Positions 8,345 to 18,578 of a stretch of 64,000 bases of DNA are shown piece by piece. This stretch comes from an uncultured Candidatus Entotheonella sp. (GTDB taxonomy: Bacteria; Tectomicrobia; Entotheonellia; Entotheonellales; Entotheonellaceae), in assembly GCA_958295825.1 (NCBI GenBank), contig OY282375.1, positions 1,535,489-1,599,488 on the forward strand, in the 5' to 3' direction. Positions within the stretch are counted from its first letter, which is position 1. Every line of letters begins with the position of its first letter. Position numbers and translations under genes: made by a program. The notes below the pieces were generated by a model. The model searched no databases and was not told the DNA's origin. It saw only the letters and a program-made list of their open reading frames with translations.

Positions 8345-9319
8345 ATGGAACTCGGGGACATCACGGACGTGGGCGTGGTGGGAGCCGGCACGATGGGCGC
8401 GGGAATGGTCCAGATATTCGCGCAGGCCGGATACGCAGTGCGGTGGTACAACCGCTCGGCGGCGGGGCTGCAGCGCGGCTTGTCCCGCATCCGGAACAAC
8501 CAGAGCCTGCTGATCCGTCACGGGGTGCTGACGCCAAGCCAAGCGGAAGCGGCGCTGGCCCTGCTGCATCCGACCGAGACGTTGTCTGACTTGGCCGGTG
8601 TGCAACTGGTGTCGGAGTCCATTGTCGAGAATCTGGTGGCCAAGCAGGCGTTGTTCCAGACGCTCGACGGGCTGTGCGGCAGCGCGACGATTTTCACCAC
8701 CAACACATCGGGTCTGTCCATCTCGCGCATCGCCGAAGCGGTGTCGCAGCCGGAACGTTTCGCGGGGTTGCACTGCGCTAACCCGGCCCATATCATTCCG
8801 GTCGCAGAAATCATTAAAGGAGAAGATACGTCGGATGCCACCTGCGAGATGCTGACGGCACTGTCGCGGCGCCTGGGCAAGCGCCCGGTGCTCGTGCAGC
8901 GCGAGGTGCCGGGGTTCATATCCAACCGGCTGCAATTTGCGCTCCTGCGCGAAGCGCTGCACCTCATCGAATCGGGAGTGGCGTCGGCTGCCGACGTGGA
9001 CGCGGCGATCAAGCACGGCATCGGCCTGCGCTGGGCGCTCTTCGGACCGCTCGAGATCGCCGACCTCGGCGGCTTGGACGTATTCGACGCTATCGCCGGC
9101 TATCTGTTCCAGGACCTGAATAACGCTGCCGAGGTGCCATCGACTCTGCATCGGCGGGTCGCCGAAGGGCGGCTCGGGGTCAAGAGCGGCAGCGGCTTCT
9201 ATGCGTACACGCCGGAACAAGGGCAGGCGCTCGCCGAGTGGCGCGATGAGGTGCTGCTGTCGCTGTTGCGTGTGAAGCAGCAAACGGGAGACGGTTCCCA
9301 TGATCGGCATTCGACCTGA
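8345..9319 (+). CDS. 3-hydroxyacyl-CoA dehydrogenase family protein
   Basis: The product is an NAD-dependent 3-hydroxyacyl-CoA dehydrogenase of 324 residues. The Rossmann motif GAGTMG is at residues 13-18. The catalytic histidine region reads LHCANPAHIIPVAEII, where the more common reading is HFFNP, and the family's VPGFISNRLQFALLREA helix follows. The frame is open further upstream, but the ATG at 8345 gives the conserved N-terminus and follows a gagagac site. The altered HFFNP-like motif suggests a hydroxy-acid substrate outside beta-oxidation, such as the L-gulonate/hydroxybutyrate branch. Its last 20 bases overlap the GNAT gene. Confidence 0.85.
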   Translation: MELGDITDVGVVGAGTMGAGMVQIFAQAGYAVRWYNRSAAGLQRGLSRIRNNQSLLIRHGVLTPSQAEAALALLHPTETLSDLAGVQLVSESIVENLVAKQALFQTLDGLCGSATIFTTNTSGLSISRIAEAVSQPERFAGLHCANPAHIIPVAEIIKGEDTSDATCEMLTALSRRLGKRPVLVQREVPGFISNRLQFALLREALHLIESGVASAADVDAAIKHGIGLRWALFGPLEIADLGGLDVFDAIAGYLFQDLNNAAEVPSTLHRRVAEGRLGVKSGSGFYAYTPEQGQALAEWRDEVLLSLLRVKQQTGDGSHDRHST

Positions 9320-9809
9320 GACCACCAGCGATATCGCCGCCATCCGCCAGGTGCACGCCGAGGCGTTTGGGCGGTCGGGTGAGGCCGACCTGGTCGATGC
9401 CCTGCGGGCCGCCGGTGCGCTGCGCGTTGCGTTGGTGGCCGTCGAGGGCGGCAGGGTCGTTGGGCATATCGCTTTCAGCCCGGTGGTCATTCAGGACGAT
9501 ACAAGCACCCACAACGCCCTGGGATTGGCGCCGCTGGCGGTGTTGCCAGGGTGCCAGCGCCGCGGCATCGGCTCGCGGCTTGCGCGGGCGGGGTTGGCGG
9601 CCTGTGGCAAAACGCCGTACGGCCTCGTCTTCGTGCTCGGCGCGCCGCCGTTTTACGGACGTTTCGGCTTCAAATCGGCCAAGCCCCTGGGCATCACCTG
9701 GGAACACGGCGGGCCACCGGACGCCTTCATGGTTCAGGCGCTGCAAACGGGCGCCCTGCGCGGCATCCGCGGCGCCGTGGCGTACCGGCCGGAATTCGAT
9801 GGTTTGTAA
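9300..9809 (+). CDS. GNAT-family N-acetyltransferase
   Basis: The 169-residue protein resembles the YhbS-type GNAT group. It carries the acetyl-CoA pyrophosphate-binding motif QRRGIGS at about residues 86-92 and the C-terminal PPFYGRFGF motif common to that group. The start codon lies within the 3' end of the dehydrogenase gene, implying translational coupling. The acceptor substrate is unknown. Confidence 0.85.
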   Translation: MIGIRPETTSDIAAIRQVHAEAFGRSGEADLVDALRAAGALRVALVAVEGGRVVGHIAFSPVVIQDDTSTHNALGLAPLAVLPGCQRRGIGSRLARAGLAACGKTPYGLVFVLGAPPFYGRFGFKSAKPLGITWEHGGPPDAFMVQALQTGALRGIRGAVAYRPEFDGL

Positions 9810-9842
9810 AGGGGATGAGCAGTATCCAAAGAGGAGCAAGGC

Positions 9843-10967
9843 ATGCGAATCGGCATGATGTGTCACGCCAGTTTCGGCGGCAGCGCCCGTATTGGCATCG
9901 AATTGGCCATTGCTTTGGCTGGGCGCGGACATCGAGTGCATTTGTTTACCCGCACGACGCCGCTGGGCGGCTGGGACCGGTCGAACGGCGTGATCTTGCA
10001 CACCCTGTTGCCGGACGCTGTCGACACCCTGCACCCGGCAACCCTGCATACCAGTTGGTCGGCGGACGACCTGCAGCGCTACACTGAGGACATTTTGCAG
10101 GTTATTGCCGACGAACGTCTGGACGTGCTGCATTTCCATTATGCCGTGCCGTTTGCCTATGTGGCCCAGAACGTGCGCCGTTGCCTGGGCGGCGCCGCGC
10201 CCCGGCTGGTCGGCACGCTGCATGGCACCGACGTGACGCATTGTGGCAAGGACCCCGCGGTGGCGCCGAAACTGGCTGCTGCGCTGCGCTGTCTCGATGT
10301 GCTGACCACCGTTTCATGCAGCCATGCGAAATTGGCTGCCTCGACGTTCAACCTGCCTTTCCGCCCGCGCGTGATTAGCAATTTCATCGACTTGGCGCGC
10401 TTCAAGCCATGCCCGGAGGCATCCCCGTTGTCCAACCCGGAGCGCCCGCGCCGCATCGTGCATGTCTCCAATTTCAGGCCGATCAAGGACACCCCAAGCG
10501 TGGCGCGCATTTTCCTGGGCATTCGCGAGCGTCTGGAGGCCGAATTGTGGCTTGTGGGTAGCGGCGAGGACCTGCCTGCCGTGCGGGAGTTGCTGGAGCG
10601 CAGCGACTACGCGGGCGACGTGTGCTATGCGGGCCTGCAGCGTGACGTGGCGCCCTTCCTGTGCGGCGCCGACCTGCTGCTCGTGACCAGCCTGTACGAG
10701 AGTTTCTGCTTGGTAGCCTTGGAGGCCATGGCGTGCGGCGTGCCGGTGCTTGCGACGCGCGTGGGCGGGCTGCCGGAGGTGGTGATGCAGGGCGGCACCG
10801 GGCTGCTCTTCCCGCTCGGCGACAATGCCGGGGCCGTCGATCAGGCCGTGGCCCTGTTGACTGACTCAGCGCGCCACGAAGCCATGCGGCAGGCGGACAT
10901 CCGGCACGCCAGCGGCTTCGGGGTGGAGCAGGGCGTGCGGGCCTACGAGGTGCTTTACCAGCCGTAA
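9843..10967 (+). CDS. GT4-family glycosyltransferase, BshA-like
   Basis: The 374-residue GT-B glycosyltransferase starts with MRIGMMCHASFGGSA, with the glycine-rich acceptor loop. Its donor-binding half carries NFIDLARFKP and the EX7E-type region ESFCLVALEAMACGVPVLA followed by GGLPEVV. The overall similarity is to BshA, which transfers GlcNAc to malate in bacillithiol synthesis, although no bshB or bshC gene is nearby. It could equally act on another small acceptor or glycolipid. A gaggagcaagg ribosome site lies 5 bp before the ATG. Confidence 0.8.
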   Translation: MRIGMMCHASFGGSARIGIELAIALAGRGHRVHLFTRTTPLGGWDRSNGVILHTLLPDAVDTLHPATLHTSWSADDLQRYTEDILQVIADERLDVLHFHYAVPFAYVAQNVRRCLGGAAPRLVGTLHGTDVTHCGKDPAVAPKLAAALRCLDVLTTVSCSHAKLAASTFNLPFRPRVISNFIDLARFKPCPEASPLSNPERPRRIVHVSNFRPIKDTPSVARIFLGIRERLEAELWLVGSGEDLPAVRELLERSDYAGDVCYAGLQRDVAPFLCGADLLLVTSLYESFCLVALEAMACGVPVLATRVGGLPEVVMQGGTGLLFPLGDNAGAVDQAVALLTDSARHEAMRQADIRHASGFGVEQGVRAYEVLYQP

Positions 10968-10986
10968 AAGTGATTCTGAATGGGAA

Positions 10987-11874
10987 TTACGCAGCGACTA
11001 ACATGCCTAGGCGACAGCTTGCCACAAACCCTCCACCGTGCGCGCTGCTACCTGACGAAACAATCCTTTGAGCTTCTGCAAACGTCTGCTCAGTTGGATT
11101 GAAATCAGAGCTGTATGGCGGCAAAAACAAGCACTCGGCGCCAGCCCCTTCTATCGCTTCGCGCGCCCCCCTGACTCGGTATGACGACAGGTTGTCCATC
11201 ACCCCACGGCACCCGCTCTGAGCTCCGGCACGACAGCCTGTTCAACATAAGCCTGGAAGCGGTACCGTTCATGGCGCCGTCGAGCGCCATTGGCGCCCGC
11301 AGGCCATCCACGCCAAGGGCAGCGCTCAACGTCGTGGTTTCCCACCCACCCGGCGCCGCCACGCATGGCAGCGGTCGCCACGCTTGGCACGACCGTAACG
11401 ACGGGCCATGTTCGTGCTCACGCCCGTCTCGTCGCTGAACAAGAGGCGTGCCGGGTTCGAGGGCTGCCTGGGTCTTGCGCCAAGTCTCACGACGACGGGC
11501 CACGTCAGGCCGCTGGGGTTCGTCGGCGCGCGCCGTTTTTCTTGAAGCTGATGCCGTGGCGCTGGAAGAATCGCCACCCGGCGCCGATGCCGACCGACAG
11601 ACCGCGCCTGCGCAGTCGGGCTTGAAGTTCCGCCAGGGTCACGGCGGGCGTCTGTTCGATCTGCTGGAGGAGGAAATCGGCCTGTGCCTTGATGCGGCGC
11701 GAGCGTCGGTTGCCGCCTTGCGCCGCCTTGGCTGCGACGTGGCCGTGTTGTCGCCCTTGTCGCCACCAGAGCTTGGCCCTGGAGAGACTGACGCCGAAGC
11801 GCTTGTCACAAGGCGCCAGTCTCAATGGCTGCCACAACACGCTTGCGGAGGTCTTCGGACAGTATAGCTCCCAT
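10987..11874 (-). pseudogene. IS630-family transposase, frameshifted
   Basis: Leftward fragments in different frames reconstruct an IS630/Tc1-like transposase. The N-terminus is SEDLRKRVVAAIETGAL after an ATG at 11874. It then shifts frame to DKRFGVSLSRAKLWWRQ and TLAELQARLRRRGLSVG, then shifts again to ARLLFSDETGVSTNMARRYG with the first catalytic Asp. A last frame gives MDNLSSYRVRGAREAI and LFLPPYSSDFNPTEQ with the second Asp and the Glu. At least three frame breaks make it inactive. Clear terminal inverted repeats were not identified at about 10970 or 11900. Confidence 0.85.
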
Positions 11875-11944
11875 GCCTATCGTTCCTCTTTGTCTCCTGT
11901 TAGATAGGACGGAAAAAGCTCTAAACCAAGGTGAGCGCGCATTC

Positions 11945-12030
11945 ATGTGGGCCGGATTAGCCGTAGGCGCAATCCGACAGCGTAAACATGCAGGCGCAGT
12001 GGAACGTCGGATTACGCTTCACTAATCCGA
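11945..12030. repeat. REP-like palindromic repeat
   Basis: An intergenic block contains the words ccggattagccgtaggcgc, then gtcggattacgcttcacta followed by atccgacctac. These are partly inverse copies of one another, matching the widespread intergenic REP-type motif built from GTCGGATTACGC. It lies in the 290-bp gap between the IS630 relic and the CoA-transferase operon. No gene is seen in the rest of that gap. Confidence 0.65.
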
Positions 12031-12161
12031 CCTACAGTTCGGTCAGAAGATGTTCCATCTGCGGTTGTTAACGGGATGTTGCCGTATGCGTTCGGTCTGG
12101 AAAGCACCCCGCATGCTATACTGCCCGACCCTAATCCACATCCCGCCAGTAAGGAGGCCGC

Positions 12162-13046
12162 ATGGAGCCAACAGAACGGCAGCAGCGCATTTTCGATGAG
12201 ACCGACGCCGCGGCTTGGGTGGAAAGCGGCATGACGATTGCTATAGGTTCACCACCCCCGATGGCGCTTGTGCGACAACTCATCCGGCGCGGTTTCAGCG
12301 ATCTTACGGTCATCGACAGCGGCCTATCGCTCGACCTGCTCATTGCGGCCGGCTGCGTCCGCAAGGTGGTGAGCTACTACGCTGGCGGGGGGTTCGGCGT
12401 GGCGGTGGCGCCGTCGTTTCGGCGCGCCGTGGAGCAGGGCGAGATCGAGGTGTGGGAATGCGAAGAGGGCATTCTGGCGACGGGCCTGCAGGCCGCCGCG
12501 CAGTCGCTGCCGTTTTTGCCCTGGCGCGGCGGCGTGGGCACGTCGCTGCCGCAGATCAATCCCGACCTGAAGATTATGGCTGACCCCATCAGCGGCGAAA
12601 CCCTGATCGCCGTGCCGCCGGTCAAGCCCGATGTCACCTTGCTGCACGCTGCTGCCGCCGACCCATACGGCAACGTGCAGCACCTCGGCGGGCCGGGCTG
12701 GCTCGACTTGTTTCTGCACCGCGCCGCCGACCGCACGATTGTACAGGTGGAGCGCATCATCGCCAACGAGGACACCCGCGCTAACCCGTGGGCGACCACT
12801 ATTCCGAGTGCCGATGCCGTCGTCCGGTCGCCCTACGGCGCGCATCCCTATTACAGCCGCGGCTTTTACGTGCAGGACCAGGAGCATCTGCAAGCCTACG
12901 TGAAGGCTGCCAACGCGGCGGCGCGCGACAATCGTTCCGACGACTTGGCGCGTTATCTGGCTACCTATTGCCGCGAGCCGGCCACCCACGCCGACTACCT
13001 GGAGCGCGTCGGCATCAAGCGCCTGCTTTCCCTGTACGAGTACTGA
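12162..13046 (+). CDS. CoA-transferase subunit A (IpdA-like)
   Basis: The 294-residue protein belongs to the class I CoA-transferase alpha family. It has the N-terminal GMTIAIGSPPPMALVRQLI and the internal SYYAGGGFGVAVAPSFRRAVEQGEI region. It is paired with a beta subunit 14 bp downstream. The IpdAB group, which this pair resembles most, does ring opening by hydrolysis of a cyclic beta-diketone CoA in steroid degradation instead of true CoA transfer. Classical glutaconate CoA-transferase is the alternative. An aaggagg ribosome site precedes the ATG. Confidence 0.8.
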   Translation: MEPTERQQRIFDETDAAAWVESGMTIAIGSPPPMALVRQLIRRGFSDLTVIDSGLSLDLLIAAGCVRKVVSYYAGGGFGVAVAPSFRRAVEQGEIEVWECEEGILATGLQAAAQSLPFLPWRGGVGTSLPQINPDLKIMADPISGETLIAVPPVKPDVTLLHAAAADPYGNVQHLGGPGWLDLFLHRAADRTIVQVERIIANEDTRANPWATTIPSADAVVRSPYGAHPYYSRGFYVQDQEHLQAYVKAANAAARDNRSDDLARYLATYCREPATHADYLERVGIKRLLSLYEY

Positions 13047-13060
13047 AACGCGAGGAAGCC

Positions 13061-13864
13061 ATGTCACAAGACTATACGCCGCAAGAACTGATGGCCGTGT
13101 TTATCGCGCGCGACCTGCGTGACGGCGAGGTGCTGCGCGTCGGGGTGGCAATGCCAGTGGTGGAGGCCGCAGTGCGTCTGGCGCACGTGATGCACGGTCC
13201 GAACATGGAACTGATCTTTCTCGGTACGCGCATGAACGTGGCGCATTTGCACAGCCTGCCGATGCCGGCTTTTGGCTGGGACCGCCGCGTGGTGCGCTGG
13301 GCGGAATCCTACAGCGATACGGGGCACCGCTTCGACCGGGTGAAGGACTGGCACAGGCACGTGTTCTTCATCGGCGGGGTGCAGGTGGACCGCTTCGGCA
13401 ACAGCAATCTAATCGGCATTGGCCCGGATTATCGACGGCTGCGCTTTCGCGGGCCGGGACCGGTGGGCACGGCGACGTTGACGACCCACGTCGGGCGGTA
13501 CTACATCGTGCTCAATTCCCATACGCCGCGCACGCTGGTCGAGTGCTGCGACTACGTCAGCGCCTTCGGATGGGGGACGGGCGGCGCGGATGCGCGCCAG
13601 CAACTCGGCCTGCCGGGCGGCGGTCCGAAGTACTGCGTGACGCCGTTGTGCGTGATGGATTTCGCCGAGGACGACAAGCACATGCGCTTGCACGCTTTGC
13701 ATCCAGGTGTTTCGCAGGCCGACGTGCAGGACCGGACCGGCTTCGACCTCACGACGCCGGAGCCCGTGTCCACCACTCCGCCGCCCACGGCGGAGGAACT
13801 GCACGTGCTGCGCACGCGGGTTGACCTTGCCGGCCTGCTGAGTCGCTCAACCAAGGGAGAATGA
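13061..13864 (+). CDS. CoA-transferase subunit B (IpdB-like)
   Basis: The 267-residue partner of the preceding alpha subunit begins at ATG 13061 behind a gaggaag site. The sequence has the beta-subunit features FFIGGVQVDRFGNSNLIGIG and a later GPKYCVTPLCVMDF stretch. The usual catalytic glutamate context of true transferases (a short E-N/S-G motif near the N-terminus) is not evident, which fits an IpdB-type hydrolase role. Neighbouring catabolic genes for a dioxygenase, hydrolase and thiolase support a degradation pathway. Confidence 0.8.
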   Translation: MSQDYTPQELMAVFIARDLRDGEVLRVGVAMPVVEAAVRLAHVMHGPNMELIFLGTRMNVAHLHSLPMPAFGWDRRVVRWAESYSDTGHRFDRVKDWHRHVFFIGGVQVDRFGNSNLIGIGPDYRRLRFRGPGPVGTATLTTHVGRYYIVLNSHTPRTLVECCDYVSAFGWGTGGADARQQLGLPGGGPKYCVTPLCVMDFAEDDKHMRLHALHPGVSQADVQDRTGFDLTTPEPVSTTPPPTAEELHVLRTRVDLAGLLSRSTKGE

Positions 13865-13865
13865 C

Positions 13866-14315
13866 ATGGCGGAAGAATTTGTCCGTAGGGAGCATTTCGA
13901 GGAATACACCGTCCGCATGGACGAGCGCTTTCTGAGCGTCGAGAAGCGTATGGAACAGGGCTTTTCACACGCTGAAAAAGCGCGGGAACAGAACGTTGTT
14001 CATCTCAATCAGCGTTTCGACGGTCTGCAAGAGCACTTCAACCAACGCTTCGACGATTTGAAGGAAAGCTTCAACCAACGCTTCGACGATCTGAAGGAAA
14101 GCTTCAACCAGCGCTTCGATGGTCTGAAGGAGAGCATTGATCAGCGCTTCGATGGTCTGAAGGAGAACATTGACCAGCGCTTTGACAACGTTAACCAGCG
14201 TATTGATGATCTGCGGGCTGACATTCGCGGTCTGCGAACGTTGATTTTGGGACTGCACACCCCTGTTGTCCTTGCCATTTTGGGGGCGGCGGTGAAGTAC
14301 CTGTTTTTCCAATAG
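13866..14315 (+). CDS. hendecad-repeat coiled-coil protein with C-terminal membrane anchor
   Basis: The 149-residue protein carries six consecutive 11-residue units of the form NQRFDxLKESF at about residues 48-113, encoded by 33-bp tandem repeats at about 14007-14204. Eleven-residue periodicity predicts a right-handed coiled coil. A C-terminal hydrophobic stretch (LGLHTPVVLAILGAAVKYLFF) would anchor it in the membrane. It resembles DUF1640/Bdr-type coiled-coil proteins of unknown function. The ATG follows the CoA-transferase B stop by only 1 bp, so the genes are co-transcribed, although a functional link is not obvious. Confidence 0.75.
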   Translation: MAEEFVRREHFEEYTVRMDERFLSVEKRMEQGFSHAEKAREQNVVHLNQRFDGLQEHFNQRFDDLKESFNQRFDDLKESFNQRFDGLKESIDQRFDGLKENIDQRFDNVNQRIDDLRADIRGLRTLILGLHTPVVLAILGAAVKYLFFQ

Positions 14316-14372
14316 CCACCGTAGACCATCCGCCGCTGACGTTCTCCTCAGTTTACATGGTCCGACGTGCCT

Positions 14373-15242
14373 TCAAGCCACCGGCTGCAAGCCAAAATCG
14401 TAGGTCACCAGCGCATACCCCTCCGTCACCCCGTACGCCGCCGCCTCTTGCGGGGATTCGATACGCCGAAAATCGACGAGCAGCGGTTCCCTGACGCCAA
14501 ACACCGCGTCGGCGTCAATGTAGGCGTCGTCCGCTACGAACAACTCGGTAACCAATGGCCGATATCCTACCGCAGTGATCCTGAAATGGATGTGTGCCGG
14601 GCGCCAAGCATGCCGCCCGAGCGCTTGCAGCATGGTGCCAACGGGTCCGTCGTACGGCACCGTATAGGCCACCGGCTTGATGGTCGTGAAGCGGTAACGC
14701 CCCTGGTCGTCGGTGAACATCTTGCAGCGCAGGTTGCCGGGCGCGTGCTCCGGGGCCTCACTTTCGTACTGCCCATTGGCGGCATTCTGCCAGATTTCCA
14801 GGCAGGCACCGGCAATGGGCGCGCCCTGCGGCGTGGTCACGCGCCCTGCCACCACAACCGGCTCCCCCTCGTTGTCCCCAATGAGATCGCCCCCGACTTC
14901 GAGGGATCGCATCCGCTCGCCATTGATGTAGAACGGCCCCAGCAGGCTTGACGTTGCGGCGCCGTCGCTGGCGCGATTGTGCAACAGATCGACCAGCGCC
15001 GAGACTCCCAGCGTGTCCGAAGCGAGGATGAACTCGTTGCGGTCGGTCTGGGTGGTTTCGCCCACGCGCGCCAGGAATTCCATGGCCGCCATCCACTCGT
15101 CCGACGTCAGTTCCACCTCGCGTGCGAAGGCGTGCAGGTGGCTGATCAGGCTCGTCATGATCTGCCTGAGGCGCGGCTCGGTGGTGTCGGCGATCGTCCG
15201 CAGCACCGCCTCGGTGATCGTATCCGCAGTGACGTTGCGCAT
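14373..15242 (-). CDS. intradiol ring-cleavage dioxygenase (hydroxyquinol/catechol 1,2-dioxygenase-like)
   Basis: The 289-residue non-heme Fe(III) enzyme opens catecholic rings between the two hydroxyls. All four iron ligands are visible: Tyr159 in NGQYE, Tyr193 in VAYTVP, and His217 and His219 in RPAHIHF. The spacing from the second Tyr to the first His (24) matches hydroxyquinol 1,2-dioxygenase. An N-terminal helical dimerisation domain of about 100 residues precedes LLGPFYINGER, as in that group. Downstream on the same strand's transcription unit are a small conserved protein gene and a dienelactone hydrolase-like gene, which lie upstream in coordinate order of transcription. Hydroxyquinol is the most likely substrate type, but not proven. 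Confidence 0.85.
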   Translation of the reverse strand: MRNVTADTITEAVLRTIADTTEPRLRQIMTSLISHLHAFAREVELTSDEWMAAMEFLARVGETTQTDRNEFILASDTLGVSALVDLLHNRASDGAATSSLLGPFYINGERMRSLEVGGDLIGDNEGEPVVVAGRVTTPQGAPIAGACLEIWQNAANGQYESEAPEHAPGNLRCKMFTDDQGRYRFTTIKPVAYTVPYDGPVGTMLQALGRHAWRPAHIHFRITAVGYRPLVTELFVADDAYIDADAVFGVREPLLVDFRRIESPQEAAAYGVTEGYALVTYDFGLQPVA

Positions 15243-15254
15243 GCCCCGGTCCTC

Positions 15255-15542
15255 CTATTCCTGGGCTTCGTGGTGCTCGTGCAGCCAACCGTCGCCCTCG
15301 GCTTGATCCAGCGTGGCGAGGATTTTGTGGGCCAGTTCGCGCGCCGATTCTGGCGTCAGCTCGACCGCCACGCGGGCGCCCGGCCCTGCCGCCTCATTGA
15401 CGAAGTCGATATTGAGCGCATGTTCCAAGCGGATATGAAACGGGTGATCATAGGTGACGTTGGCGGCGTTCAATTCAAACCAGCCTGCGGTGCCTTTGCC
15501 GCTGCCGAAAATCTTCGCCTGATGGGAAATCATCGTACACAT
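15255..15542 (-). CDS. small conserved protein (DUF6295-like)
   Basis: The 95-residue protein begins MCTMISHQAKIFGSGKG and contains VTYDHPFHIRLEHALNIDF, then a VELTPESARELAHKILATL helix. It matches what I recall as the DUF6295 family of unknown function. It sits 12 bp before the dioxygenase gene and 26 bp after the dienelactone hydrolase gene on the same strand, so it is likely an accessory of that degradation unit. The His-containing DHPFH and C-terminal HEHHE could bind metal, but this is speculation. Confidence 0.7.
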   Translation of the reverse strand: MCTMISHQAKIFGSGKGTAGWFELNAANVTYDHPFHIRLEHALNIDFVNEAAGPGARVAVELTPESARELAHKILATLDQAEGDGWLHEHHEAQE

Positions 15543-15568
15543 TGTTGCGCTCCTTGCCCGGCTTATGC

Positions 15569-16327
15569 CTACGTGCTGAGGTGGGTTGCGAGAAACGTAA
15601 AAACCTTCTGCCAGCCGTCAACCGCCTGTTCTTGTCGGTAAGCGGGCCGGTCGTAGTAGAAGAAGCCGTGGCCGGCGTCGGCGTAGCGGTGAAACTCGTA
15701 CGTCTTGCCGTGCGCCTTCAGTGCCGCCTCGTGCTCGTCCACCTGCGCCAATGTTGGCGCCTGATCCTCCTCGCCGAACAGGCCGAGAAGCGGGCACGTC
15801 AAGTCATTCGTATAGTCGATCGGCGCCACTGGCTGCTTTTCCGTCAGATCCTCCTGGCTCATGACCACGCGGCCGCCCCAGCAATCGACGGCGGCGTCGA
15901 AGCCCGGCACCCGGCTGGCTACCAGCACCGTCTGGCGCCCGCCCGAACAGGTGCCGAACACGCCGACCTTACCGTTGCACGTCGGCAGCGAACGCAGGTG
16001 TCGCATGGCGCCCTCGACGTCGCCCATGGCTTGCGCGTCGGCCACGCCGCCGGCGGCGCGCACCTGGGCCGCGACGTCTTCCGGGGTGCCGTGCCCCTCG
16101 CGGAAGTAGAGGTTGGGGGACAGCGCCAGATAGCCGTGGTGGGCGAATTTGCGGGTTGCCTCCCGGTACCACTCGTCCCAGCCGGGCAGATGATGGATCA
16201 GCACCATGCCGGGGAACGGCCCGGCGCCCAGCGGGCGGGCGAAATAGGCGTTGATGACGTCCCCGTTGGCCCCGTGCATGGTGATAGTCTCCGCCACCAT
16301 GCCCTCGTACATGTCGGTCTGATACAT
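15569..16327 (-). CDS. dienelactone hydrolase family protein
   Basis: The 252-residue alpha/beta hydrolase carries the nucleophile motif GTCSGG (Cys in place of Ser, as in dienelactone hydrolase), a following D-containing LLGLFGEEDQAP strand, and the catalytic histidine in DAGHGFF. The frame is open to 16387. The ATG at 16327 has a strong aggaggtg site and gives MYQTDMYEGMV, as in homologues. Dienelactone hydrolase acts after intradiol cleavage in chloro- and hydroxyaromatic degradation, and the dioxygenase gene lies two genes downstream. Confidence 0.85.
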   Translation of the reverse strand: MYQTDMYEGMVAETITMHGANGDVINAYFARPLGAGPFPGMVLIHHLPGWDEWYREATRKFAHHGYLALSPNLYFREGHGTPEDVAAQVRAAGGVADAQAMGDVEGAMRHLRSLPTCNGKVGVFGTCSGGRQTVLVASRVPGFDAAVDCWGGRVVMSQEDLTEKQPVAPIDYTNDLTCPLLGLFGEEDQAPTLAQVDEHEAALKAHGKTYEFHRYADAGHGFFYYDRPAYRQEQAVDGWQKVFTFLATHLST

Positions 16328-16548
16328 AAAGGCACCTCCTGCGTGAGCGCCGCTTTGGATGGGGTTCAGAGGCGGATACCTTGTCACAAATCGTCCCCGG
16401 ACGCAAAGCCGGAATTGCCCTCGGGCGACCCCTTCGGCGGCATGACTTTCAGGGGCTTATCCAGTATAGTCAGCCTCGCGCTGGCGAGCCGCCGGCGTAT
16501 CCATCGTTCAATAAAGACGCCCATACTTGTGAACTGGGAGAGCCGCTT

Positions 16549-17730
<1,182 letters not shown>

Positions 17731-17838
17731 GAGACGCCGCAACCAAGGCGAACGTCACGAACGGCCTCGCCCCGCAACCCGATTGCAGCCGACATTGCCG
17801 CCTGTATGCGCTCGCAAGCTGTGGCGAAGGAGAAAAAC

Positions 17839-18279
17839 ATGCTCAAGAAATGGGGCTTCGTCTTACTGCCGTTGTTGGTGCTTGGATGTGCTGGCTCCCC
17901 AGGCCGGGTGTTGCTTACGAAGTCCGCTAAGCTGCAAGCCGTCTCTTCATTCGATCTCTGTAAATCCTACTTCCTGCGACCGACCGCAAAGTTGAAGCTC
18001 GAGTTGCAGGAGCGTAACGAGTTCACGCCCGAGGAGTGGTCTTTCATCAACCAGCGGAAGATTTACATCGGCATGACCGAGTTAGCGTTGGTCTGCGCGT
18101 GGGGGTATCCGGGGGCGTTCGGCTGGGTGACCGAGTCGGTAACCGACCGGGGCACTCACTGGCAATGGGTATACCGCCCCTGCCCGGTATGCAAGGCGCG
18201 GTACGTGTATATAAAAGAGGGCAAAGTAACGAACTGGCAGAACGTCAAGGCGTCGAGGACGGAGCAGGGCAGGAACTGA
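17839..18279 (+). CDS. predicted lipoprotein of unknown function
   Basis: From the ATG at 17839 (after aaggagaaaaac) the 146-residue product has a short lipoprotein signal peptide ending LLVLGC, so Cys17 would be lipidated. The mature part has YIGMTELALVCAWGYPG, reminiscent of SmpA/OmlA-like small lipoproteins in which a similar G-M-x-x-x-x-V segment is conserved, and a CPVC pair. The closest guess is a BamE/OmlA-like envelope lipoprotein, at low confidence. No operon partner is evident. Confidence 0.65.
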   Translation: MLKKWGFVLLPLLVLGCAGSPGRVLLTKSAKLQAVSSFDLCKSYFLRPTAKLKLELQERNEFTPEEWSFINQRKIYIGMTELALVCAWGYPGAFGWVTESVTDRGTHWQWVYRPCPVCKARYVYIKEGKVTNWQNVKASRTEQGRN

Positions 18280-18290
18280 CCAAGGTGGTC

Positions 18291-18533
18291 TCATGGGTCG
18301 CGCTTTGCGGCAGTGGTGTAATTCGTCAGAGCTTCCATGGCCAGTTCGGCGGGATGTTTGATGACCTCGATCTCCGTATCGGGCGGTACTGAGACGCCGC
18401 TTCGGGTGACAAAGGTTACACGGCAACCGCCGCCTTGCTTGGTGAGCACTCCGACTTGGCCGTCAGGCAAGCGCACGAGGGTCCAATCGCTTAGGTATTT
18501 GGCGGTTACCAGCCGGTCTATGCGTAGCGTCAT
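18291..18533 (-). CDS. hypothetical protein, 80 residues
   Basis: This short frame is convergent with the lipoprotein gene and shows codon usage like its neighbours. The sequence has a beta-rich pattern (WTLVRLPDGQVGVLTKQGGG) and no recognised family. No signal peptide or membrane segment is visible. Confidence 0.45.
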   Translation of the reverse strand: MTLRIDRLVTAKYLSDWTLVRLPDGQVGVLTKQGGGCRVTFVTRSGVSVPPDTEIEVIKHPAELAMEALTNYTTAAKRDP

Positions 18534-18578
18534 GATTTGAATCCCACCTGTTTGGAAGAATCCCAGGTCGCCGTCCCG

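Noticed and set aside
14007-14204. CRISPR-like direct repeats
   Set aside because: The 33-bp units are contiguous without spacers and code for an 11-residue protein repeat.
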